7,442 nt of DNA from Alphaproteobacteria bacterium (GTDB lineage Bacteria; Pseudomonadota; Alphaproteobacteria; Sphingomonadales; Sphingomonadaceae). Of the stretch, positions 1 through 5,648 are shown in pieces. Every line of letters starts with the position of its first letter. The first letter of the stretch is position 1. The notes beneath the pieces were generated by a model that was not told the origin of the DNA, ran no database searches, and was given only the letters and a program-made list of their open reading frames with translations. Position numbers and translations under genes: made by a program. The DNA lies in contig JAENVZ010000055.1 in NCBI GenBank assembly GCA_016650315.1, positions 1-7,442 of the forward strand, written 5' to 3'.

Positions 1-8
1 CATAAGAC

Positions 9-449
9 ATGGCCGATATCGGAAACACTTCGCCCAGGATCGCCGCGGTTAAGGACTATTTTCGTCGCGGCGATGCCGGTCGGCCCGACATGCTCGAACT
101 ATTCGCGGACGATTTTCAGTTCTATTTCCCCAAATTCGGTATCGGCCGGGGCAAGGACGATTTCATGGCGTTCGCCACTGGCCTCGTGGGATCGCTCAAT
201 GCCATTGCTCACGACATCGACGCTTTCAGCTTCATTGAGAGCGGCGACAAGGTCGTGGTCGAGGGCACGACGCATGGCGAAGATAACAAAGGCGCACAAT
301 GGCAGGGCGGCAGGACTCCGGGTGGGCGCTTTTGCAGCGTCTTCCAATTCGAGGGTGCGCTGATCGCGCGCATGCACATCTATCTCGACCCGGACTACAC
401 GAGCCGCGACGAGGAGCATTTCCTCTGGGGCAAGGATCGCCGCTGGTAA
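9..449 (+). CDS. NTF2/SnoaL-like family protein (146 aa)
   Basis: This is a small single-domain protein of the NTF2-like (SnoaL / ketosteroid isomerase-like) cone fold. An N-terminal helix (about residues 9-21) leads into 'LELFADDFQFYFP' (29-41), then the 'GIGRGKDDFMAF' turn (44-55) typical of the fold, and a last beta hairpin ending in 'ARMHIYLDPDY' (120-130). Acidic residues D34, D35, D127 and D129 face the likely pocket region, but I cannot assign a catalytic set. The start is well bounded because an in-frame TAA lies at 3-5, so ATG 9 is the first possible start. Only 8 bases precede it, so its ribosome site is not visible. It sits 38 nt before a dehydrogenase gene and probably opens or continues the operon. 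Members of this fold act as isomerases, hydrolases, dehydratases or binding proteins. A role on a pathway intermediate is inferred from context only. Confidence 0.85.
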   Translation: MADIGNTSPRIAAVKDYFRRGDAGRPDMLELFADDFQFYFPKFGIGRGKDDFMAFATGLVGSLNAIAHDIDAFSFIESGDKVVVEGTTHGEDNKGAQWQGGRTPGGRFCSVFQFEGALIARMHIYLDPDYTSRDEEHFLWGKDRRW

Positions 450-474
450 TCGCCCGCAGGGCAAAGGTGTTGAT

Positions 475-482
475 GGGAGAGG
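475..482 (+). promoter_or_regulatory. Ribosome binding site of the first dehydrogenase
   Basis: GGGAGAGG lies 5 nt before ATG 488. It supports that start over ATG 473 and over any start inside the preceding gene. Confidence 0.7.
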
Positions 483-487
483 TTCAG

Positions 488-1216
488 ATGAAAAAATTGC
501 AGGACAAGGTCGCCATCATCACAGGCGCGGGCAGTGGTCAGGGTGCCGAGGAAGCACGGCTTTTTGCGGCTTCGGGTGCCAAGGTGCTGGTCACGGATAT
601 CAGTGAGTCTGGCGCCGCCATTGCCGCGGAATTGGGAGCTGCGGGGCATTTCGTTCGCCACGATGTGGCCGAAGAAGCAGACTGGGCCGACGTCATCCAC
701 CAGGCAGAAGCACGTTTTGGGAAAATCGATATTTTGGTCAACAATGCGGGCATCTATAAGCCGGTGGCGCTGCTGGATACCGAAACTGCGCTATGGGATC
801 TCCACTATCGGGTAAACCAGCTTAGCGTATTTCTGGGCATGCGTGCCGCAGCCAAGGCCATGGCAAAAACCGGCGGCGGCTCGATCGTCAACATCTCGTC
901 AGGCGCGGGCCTCAGCAATGTTCCGGGCATGTTCGCTTATGCCACCAGCAAATGGGCGGTGCGCGGCATGAGCAAGCTTGCCGCGTCCGAGCTTGCGCCG
1001 CTCGGCATTCGCGTGAACTCGATCCATCCCGGCATCATCGATACGCCGATGCTCGGCGAAAACACGCCCGAGCGGCTCAAATTCTACGAGGACATGATTC
1101 CCATGAAGCGTATGGGAACGCCTGCTGAGGTGGCACGACTGGTGCTGTTCCTCGCCTCCGACGATGCGAGCTACATCACCGGCGCCGAAGTTACCGTCGA
1201 TGGCGGCATTGGCTGA
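488..1216 (+). CDS. Short-chain dehydrogenase/reductase, hydroxysteroid-dehydrogenase-like (242 aa)
   Basis: This is a classical SDR, an NAD(P)-dependent alcohol/ketone oxidoreductase of the cytoplasm. Visible motifs are the cofactor loop TGAGSGQG (12-19), D37 at the end of beta-2 (favours NAD over NADP), NNAG (85-88), and the catalytic tetrad N110, S138, Y151, K155. The C-terminal signature 'TGAEVTVDGG' closes the protein. Length is normal for the family. The loop has Gln where most SDRs have Ile (GIG). The stretch from 'FLGMRA' through 'SKWAVRGMSKLAA' to 'VNSIHPGIIDTPM' recalls the bacterial 3-alpha/20-beta-hydroxysteroid dehydrogenase group, but this is a class resemblance and not a substrate assignment. 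Start 488 is chosen from its ribosome site. An upstream in-frame reading back to 299 would run inside the previous gene and is unlikely. It lies 38 nt after the NTF2-like gene and 23 nt before a second SDR. It probably oxidises a secondary alcohol, or a 3-hydroxyacyl intermediate, in the operon's pathway. Confidence 0.93.
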   Translation: MKKLQDKVAIITGAGSGQGAEEARLFAASGAKVLVTDISESGAAIAAELGAAGHFVRHDVAEEADWADVIHQAEARFGKIDILVNNAGIYKPVALLDTETALWDLHYRVNQLSVFLGMRAAAKAMAKTGGGSIVNISSGAGLSNVPGMFAYATSKWAVRGMSKLAASELAPLGIRVNSIHPGIIDTPMLGENTPERLKFYEDMIPMKRMGTPAEVARLVLFLASDDASYITGAEVTVDGGIG

Positions 1217-1225
1217 AGAACCCTC

Positions 1226-1232
1226 GAGAGGA
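1226..1232 (+). promoter_or_regulatory. Ribosome binding site of the second dehydrogenase
   Basis: GAGAGGA lies 7 nt before ATG 1240, within the 23-nt gap after the previous stop codon. Confidence 0.65.
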
Positions 1233-1239
1233 TTATAGC

Positions 1240-1971
1240 ATGGGACGTCTGGAAAATAAGGTCGCCATCATTACCGGCGGCGCGCGCGGCATCGGCAGGG
1301 CCACAGCAGAATTGTTCGCGCGTGAAGGGGCCCAGGTCTATGTCACGGACGTCAAGGCGCCGGAACCTCCCTATGAAGATGCCGCGATCAGCTTTTCGAT
1401 CATGGATGTTGCCAGCGAGCAGGCCTGGACCGATCTGGTCGACGGCATCGTTGCGCGTCACGGCGCCGTTGATATCCTGGTCAACAATGCCGGTATCGGC
1501 GGGTCGCAATTGCCGCTCGCCGACGAGAATATCGCCGATTGGGACCGGGTGATCGCTGTCAACCAGACCGGACCATTTCTTGGCATGCGTGCAGTGCTGC
1601 CCGGCATGCGCGCGAAAAAGGCTGGCTCGATCATCAACTTCTCGTCGATCTGGGGCATCGCCGCGGTTCCGGGAGCCGCCGCCTATCATGCGACGAAGGC
1701 GGCCGTTCGGCATCTTTCGAAACATGCGGCGGTCACCTATGCGCCCGACAATATCCGCGTGAATTCCATCCATCCGGGCATCATCGCGACGCCGATGGTG
1801 CTCGAGGATCAGGCTGATGAAACCAGCGCTGCAGTGGTCGCCGCTACGCCGCTTGGCCGCATGGGCCAGCCGATCGAGCTTGCCAATGGGGTGCTCTTCC
1901 TCGCCAGTGACGAAGCAAGCTTCATCACCGGCACAGAATTGGTGATCGATGGCGGCTACCTTGCACAATAG
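1240..1971 (+). CDS. Short-chain dehydrogenase/reductase, second copy of the type (243 aa)
   Basis: This is a second classical SDR with a full active site: TGGARGIG (12-19), D37 for NAD preference, NNAG (82-85), N108, S136, Y149 and K153. The end 'TGTELVIDGGYLAQ' is typical of FabG-like and hydroxysteroid-type SDRs. It shares long stretches with the SDR just upstream, including FLGMRA, VNSIHPGII and VLFLASD, so the pair probably arose by an old duplication or co-recruitment. The sequences have diverged enough, for example at the substrate loop after GII.TPM, that different substrates or opposite stereochemistry are likely. One may act on a ring or side-chain alcohol and the other on 3-hydroxyacyl-CoA; this split is inference. 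The 3' end overlaps the annotated 5' end of the acyl-CoA dehydrogenase gene by 23 nt. Confidence 0.93.
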   Translation: MGRLENKVAIITGGARGIGRATAELFAREGAQVYVTDVKAPEPPYEDAAISFSIMDVASEQAWTDLVDGIVARHGAVDILVNNAGIGGSQLPLADENIADWDRVIAVNQTGPFLGMRAVLPGMRAKKAGSIINFSSIWGIAAVPGAAAYHATKAAVRHLSKHAAVTYAPDNIRVNSIHPGIIATPMVLEDQADETSAAVVAATPLGRMGQPIELANGVLFLASDEASFITGTELVIDGGYLAQ

Positions 1972-3169
1972 GGACTCTTTGAAGGTGTTGTCCGAACCCG
2001 CGTCTTCAGGGATCGTCGACCAGTTGGTCGCGCGCACGGAAAGCTTTATCCGCGATGTGGTCATTCCCTATGAAACCGACCCGCGCCTTGGCCCCCACGG
2101 CCCATCGGATGCGTTGGTCGACGAATTGCGCGCACATGCACGCGCGACCGATCTGGTGGCCCCTCATCTGTCGCAAGATCTGGGAGGACAGGGCCTCAGC
2201 CATGTCGAAACAGCGCGCCTGTTCCGTGCCGCCGGCTATTCCCTGCTCGGTCCGCTGGCCATGAATATCGCGGCACCGGACGAAGGCAATATGCATCTGC
2301 TTGCGCATGTGGCGACGCCGGCGCAGATCGATCGCTTCCTCCGGCCGCTGGCCGCAGGGAAGACGCGCTCAGCGTTTCTGATGACCGAGCCTGCCGATGA
2401 GGATGGCGCAGGGTCGGATCCGTCCATGCTCAAGACAACGGCGCGCGCCGATGGCGACCATTGGGTCATTGACGGACGAAAAACCTTTGCCACGGGCGCT
2501 GAAGGCGCGGCCTTCACGATCGTGATGGCCCGTACCGAGGCATCGGCGACCATGTTCCTCGTCGATATGGACAGCCCAGGGATCACCATCGAACGCGTGC
2601 TCGACACGATCGATGGCACGATGCCCGGTGGACATGCCGTCGTGAGGCTCGACCAGGTTCGTGTTCCTACAGATCAGGTGCTGGGCGAGGTCGATCAGGG
2701 ATTTCGCTATGCGCAGGTGCGATTGGCGCCAGCGCGCCTGACCCATTGCATGCGCTGGTGGGGGAGCGCGAAGCGCGCCCATGACATTGCCTGCCGTTAT
2801 GCGGTGAAGCGACAGGCGTTCGGCAAATCGCTGATCGATCATGAAGGTGTCGGCTTCATGCTGGCCGAAAACCTCATCGACCTGAAACAGGCCAATTTGA
2901 TGATCGACTGGTGCGCGGCTGTGCTCGACACCGGCGCGCTCGGCACCATCGAAAGCTCGATGGCGAAAGTGGCGGTATCCGAGGCCTTATGGCGGATCGC
3001 CGATCGTTGCGTGCAGGTGATGGGCGGCACGGGCGTTACCCGCGATACTGTTGTTGAGCAGGTATTTCGGGAGCTCCGCGCGTTTCGCATCTATGACGGA
3101 CCAACCGAGGTCCATAAATGGTCGCTCGCCAAGAAGATCAAGCGCGATCATCTCGAGGCGCGGTCATGA
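1949..3169 (+). CDS. Acyl-CoA dehydrogenase, ACAD10/11-LvaC-like (406 aa)
   Basis: This is an FAD-dependent acyl-CoA dehydrogenase with the usual three-part fold. An N-terminal helical domain is followed by the flavin/substrate beta domain marked by 'FLMTEPADEDGAGSDPS' (143-159) and 'IDGRKTFATGA' (174-184). The C-terminal helical domain carries QVMGGTG (356-362) and ends in 'RIYDGPTEVHKWSLAKKI'. In common ACADs the catalytic Glu lies in a Y-E-G-T motif near the C-terminus. Here the matching position is Asp (D383 in YDGPTEVH), as in the ACAD10/ACAD11 class. Length is normal. The next gene is an APH-type kinase joined by a 4-nt overlap. That is the split form of ACAD11, so action on a phosphorylated 4-hydroxyacyl-CoA is plausible (inference). 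The start is uncertain: ATG 1949 overlaps the previous gene and lacks a clear ribosome site, while TTG 1979 has AGGG (1970-1973) 5 nt upstream and would give 396 aa. Confidence 0.92.
   Translation: MAATLHNRDSLKVLSEPASSGIVDQLVARTESFIRDVVIPYETDPRLGPHGPSDALVDELRAHARATDLVAPHLSQDLGGQGLSHVETARLFRAAGYSLLGPLAMNIAAPDEGNMHLLAHVATPAQIDRFLRPLAAGKTRSAFLMTEPADEDGAGSDPSMLKTTARADGDHWVIDGRKTFATGAEGAAFTIVMARTEASATMFLVDMDSPGITIERVLDTIDGTMPGGHAVVRLDQVRVPTDQVLGEVDQGFRYAQVRLAPARLTHCMRWWGSAKRAHDIACRYAVKRQAFGKSLIDHEGVGFMLAENLIDLKQANLMIDWCAAVLDTGALGTIESSMAKVAVSEALWRIADRCVQVMGGTGVTRDTVVEQVFRELRAFRIYDGPTEVHKWSLAKKIKRDHLEARS
3155..3158 (+). promoter_or_regulatory. Ribosome binding site of the phosphotransferase gene
   Basis: GAGG lies 7 nt before ATG 3166 and inside the end of the ACAD gene. 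With the ATGA stop/start overlap at 3166-3169 it points to coupled translation of the two proteins. Confidence 0.55.
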
Positions 3170-4242
3170 GCACCGGGGCAGCGGACAACGCTGGGACCGT
3201 CCCGGTGCGCGAAGCATATCGCTTTGACGAGGTGGCTTTGGCGACGTGGATGGCGGCCAACGTTGAGGGCTTTTGCGGGCCTCTGACGGTCGAACAGTTC
3301 AAGGGGGGGCAGAGCAACCCCACCTACAAGCTTGTCACGCCTGGCCGCGCTTATGTGCTTCGCCGCAAGCCGCCGGGCCAGATTCTCAAGGGCGCGCACG
3401 CTGTCGAGCGCGAGGCAAAGATATTGTCCGCGCTTGGCTCGGTCGGTTTTCCGGTCGCGCATGTTTACGCCCTGTGCATCGATGACAGCATCATCGGCAC
3501 ATGGTTCTACGTGATGGACATGGTGGAAGGCCGGGTCTTTTGGGACGCTACCTTTCCAGAGGTAAGCCGCGACGAGCGTCCGGCCTATTTCGATGCGATG
3601 AATGAGACGCTGGCACGCCTTCACCGGGTCGATTACGCCGCGATCGGGCTGTCCGACTATGGCCGACCCGGCAATTATTTCGAGCGGCAGATCAGCCGCT
3701 GGTCCAGGCAATATCTCGAAGATGTGGACGCGGGGCGCGATCCCTGCATGGACCGGCTGGTCGAATGGCTGCCGGCCCATATCCCTCAAGGCGATGAAAC
3801 GTCGATCGTTCATGGCGATTTTCGTTGCGACAACATGATCTTCCACGCCACCGAACCCCGGGTTATGGCGGTTCTCGACTGGGAGCTGTCGACGCTCGGC
3901 CATCCTTTGGCAGACTTCGCCTATCATGGGATGATGTACCGAATGCCGCCGCATATCGTCGCTGGCCTTGGGGGTGCGGATATCGCCGCTCTCAATATCC
4001 CGACCGAGGCGGACTATGTCGCGGCTTATTGTCGGCGCACCGGGCGAGAGGCGATGCCGGACTATGATTTTTACGTCGCATTCAATTTCTTCCGGCTGGC
4101 CGCGATTTTTCATGGCATCAAGGGCCGCGTGATCCGCGGCACCGCCGCCTCCGATCAGGCATCGAAACGCGTGGGTGTTTTCCCCGAACTCGCAAAATTG
4201 GCTTGGGAGCAGGCCGAGATTGCCGGCGCCGATCCAGCCTGA
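3166..4242 (+). CDS. APH-fold phosphotransferase, ACAD10/11-LvaA kinase-like (358 aa)
   Basis: This is an aminoglycoside-phosphotransferase-fold kinase of the 'phosphotransferase family' that includes the kinase domains of ACAD10/ACAD11 and LvaA. The nucleotide loop 'QFKGGQSNPTYKL' (44-56) is followed by 'YVLRRKPPG' (63-71), the subgroup's ATP-lysine region, and 'AVEREAKIL' (79-87) for the partner Glu. The catalytic loop is HGDFRCDN (216-223), with D218 as presumed base and N223 as metal ligand. VLDWE (236-240) supplies the second metal-binding Asp, D238, and is followed by the typical 'STLGHPLADFAYH' stretch. All key residues are present, so it should be active. Antibiotic resistance is unlikely because this subgroup travels with acyl-CoA dehydrogenases. 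The expected reaction is phosphorylation of the hydroxyl of a 4-hydroxyacyl-CoA-like substrate, preparing it for the upstream ACAD. The start at 3166 is set by the ATGA overlap. A reading from 3118 would run inside the ACAD gene and is unlikely. Confidence 0.92.
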   Translation: MSTGAADNAGTVPVREAYRFDEVALATWMAANVEGFCGPLTVEQFKGGQSNPTYKLVTPGRAYVLRRKPPGQILKGAHAVEREAKILSALGSVGFPVAHVYALCIDDSIIGTWFYVMDMVEGRVFWDATFPEVSRDERPAYFDAMNETLARLHRVDYAAIGLSDYGRPGNYFERQISRWSRQYLEDVDAGRDPCMDRLVEWLPAHIPQGDETSIVHGDFRCDNMIFHATEPRVMAVLDWELSTLGHPLADFAYHGMMYRMPPHIVAGLGGADIAALNIPTEADYVAAYCRRTGREAMPDYDFYVAFNFFRLAAIFHGIKGRVIRGTAASDQASKRVGVFPELAKLAWEQAEIAGADPA

Positions 4243-4254
4243 CCCGACATCTCA

Positions 4255-4296
4255 CCATGCCCGCGCGTCTCTGAGCGAGCATGGCGGCCTTGGCCG
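4255..4296 (+). other. Two adjacent inverted repeats in the gap before the MFS gene
   Basis: The 82-nt gap 4243-4324 holds two inverted repeats. CCATGC (4255-4260) pairs with GCATGG (4279-4284). Directly after it, CGGCC (4285-4289) pairs with GGCCG (4292-4296). Neither is followed by a T run, so they do not form a standard intrinsic terminator. They could attenuate transcription into the transporter gene, be an operator, or be chance in GC-rich DNA. Confidence 0.3.
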
Positions 4297-4312
4297 ACCA
4301 CCGCGATTAAAA

Positions 4313-4317
4313 AAGGA
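4313..4317 (+). promoter_or_regulatory. Ribosome binding site of the + strand MFS gene
   Basis: AAGGA lies 7 nt before ATG 4325 in an A-rich leader. It fixes the start and rules out a longer reading that begins inside the kinase gene. Confidence 0.7.
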
Positions 4318-4324
4318 CAGCAAA

Positions 4325-5512
4325 ATGGCCGATGGTACGCGGGTTGACGATCCTGGCTTGTACAACCGGACACCAGCCATCGCCGCGATGGCGATGATGA
4401 CCAATCTTGGCGCCCTGACCATGTTGCTGACGCCGGCGGTGATTGCGAGCTATGCCAGCGAAGGCCATTTTAGCGCAGCGCAAGCGTCTACGCTGACTTC
4501 GGCTGAACTCGCCGGGATGACAGCAGCGGTCCTGCTGACGTCGCTGATACTCAATCAGATCGATCGGCGGCGGTGGGTGACATTTGGGCTATTGATAGCC
4601 GCGGCGGCCCATCTCGCGAGCATTTTCGCCGAAGGCTATCCGCTTTTGCTGGTAGCGCGGACTATCGCCGGCACCGGCATCGGCGTGGTCTACACGGTTG
4701 CGGTGGGGGCGCTGGCGGCCACGGCTTTGCCTGACCGCAATTTCGGCTTTGCCATCACCGCCAACCAGTTGGCGGCCACGTCAGTGCTGGCAGTATGCTC
4801 GTGGATCGGCTTGAATCATGGTCATGGGCCGACTTTAAGTGTCATCCTTGCCTTCACCCTACTGACGGGTTTGGGCATTCCATGGTTTCCGCGTCGGGCT
4901 CCTGCGCCCGCGGCGGCGACCGATGCCACCGATGCTTTTCGTACCCCGTCGAGCATAATACCAGGCCTTCTTGGCCTTTTGGGCATGTTCATGTTCCTGC
5001 TGGGCGTGGGAATGGTATGGCCGATCGTTGGCCTCATAGCCCAATCGCATGGAATCACCTCCAGCGTTGTGGGCTCAGCACTCGCACTCGCTGGTATAGG
5101 CGGTATCGGGGCGGGCCTCTTGGTATCAACTCTTGGTACGCGCTTTGGCCGCCTTTTCCCTCTCTGCATCGGCTCGCTGGGTATAGCGGCAGCGATGCTG
5201 TTATTGATAATTACGTACGACAACTGGATGCTGTTGTTCGTCGCGCCCGTCATCATGTTCTTCTGGATTTTCAGCATTCCTTATTATCTGGGCGCGATGT
5301 CGGGGCTCGACAGCACGGGACGCCTGGCAGTATTGAGCAGTGCCATGATGCCGTTTGGCCTTGCAGCGGGCCAGATGCTCGCAACGTCTATTGTCCGCGG
5401 GTCGAACTATGCTCCGACAATCACAATATCGGCGGCTCTGTTCGTCGCGGGGCTGGCGGCGATAATGTTCGGCCTCATCGCCGGATCGGGTCGGAAGAAG
5501 CCCGGACCATGA
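4325..5512 (+). CDS. MFS transporter (395 aa)
   Basis: This is an inner-membrane major facilitator superfamily protein with about 12 hydrophobic segments. The first six lie near residues 18-42, 57-77, 84-104, 107-130, 141-163 and 168-188. A polar Ala/Pro-rich linker (189-212) separates them from six more in the C-terminal half. A short motif-A-like loop 'NQIDRRRW' (77-84) follows segment 2, and 'RTIAGTGIGVVYTVAVGA' (112-129) forms segment 4. There is no signal peptide beyond the first membrane segment. The substrate cannot be read from sequence. Position 82 nt after the catabolic operon, on the same strand, suggests uptake or export of that pathway's substrate or product. Parts of the gene use codons uncommon for the window (TTA, ATA, for example around 5200-5215 and 5420-5432), which may point to a different origin from its neighbours. 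The family call is firm; the role is inference. Confidence 0.88.
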   Translation: MADGTRVDDPGLYNRTPAIAAMAMMTNLGALTMLLTPAVIASYASEGHFSAAQASTLTSAELAGMTAAVLLTSLILNQIDRRRWVTFGLLIAAAAHLASIFAEGYPLLLVARTIAGTGIGVVYTVAVGALAATALPDRNFGFAITANQLAATSVLAVCSWIGLNHGHGPTLSVILAFTLLTGLGIPWFPRRAPAPAAATDATDAFRTPSSIIPGLLGLLGMFMFLLGVGMVWPIVGLIAQSHGITSSVVGSALALAGIGGIGAGLLVSTLGTRFGRLFPLCIGSLGIAAAMLLLIITYDNWMLLFVAPVIMFFWIFSIPYYLGAMSGLDSTGRLAVLSSAMMPFGLAAGQMLATSIVRGSNYAPTITISAALFVAGLAAIMFGLIAGSGRKKPGP

Positions 5513-5521
5513 TGACGAACC

Positions 5522-5556
5522 GGCCAGTGCCTCGCGCACGCTGATCGCGACTGGCC
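5522..5556. terminator. Possible hairpin between convergent genes
   Basis: GGCCAG (5522-5527) pairs with CTGGCC (5551-5556). An inner stem TCGCG (5532-5536) pairs with CGCGA (5546-5550), leaving a 4-nt bulge on the left arm. It lies just after one MFS stop codon, in the 136-nt gap between two convergent genes, where a two-way terminator is expected. No T run follows on either strand, so the call is weak. The rest of the gap, 5557-5648, shows nothing I can name. Confidence 0.35.
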
Positions 5557-5648
5557 TCGACCGCTCGCACGAAAGAGGGCGGGAACATCGAGCTTGAGTT
5601 ATATGCCCTGCATCGCCCGATGACGACGAGCCCAGAGAATATCAGGAC

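Noticed and set aside
1171..2064. Long open frame on the - strand opposite the second SDR
   Set aside because: It lies antisense to a complete SDR with all catalytic motifs, its protein resembles no family I know, and such antisense frames are common at high GC.
3303..3309. Run of seven G in the kinase gene as a phase-variable tract
   Set aside because: It encodes two codons of the conserved glycine-rich nucleotide loop. Such a run is expected by chance in GC-rich DNA, and the frame is intact.
3148..4113. Long open frame on the - strand opposite the kinase
   Set aside because: It is an antisense shadow of a gene with clear kinase motifs, and its translation has no recognisable domain.
3166..4242. 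Aminoglycoside resistance gene
   Set aside because: The APH fold is shared, but the RRKPPG and STLGHPLADFA signatures and the coupled ACAD gene point to the acyl-CoA-linked kinase group.
4795..5544. 249-codon frame overlapping the + strand MFS gene
   Set aside because: Its Cys/His/Arg-rich translation is typical of an off-frame reading, while the MFS frame has regular membrane segments and a ribosome site.
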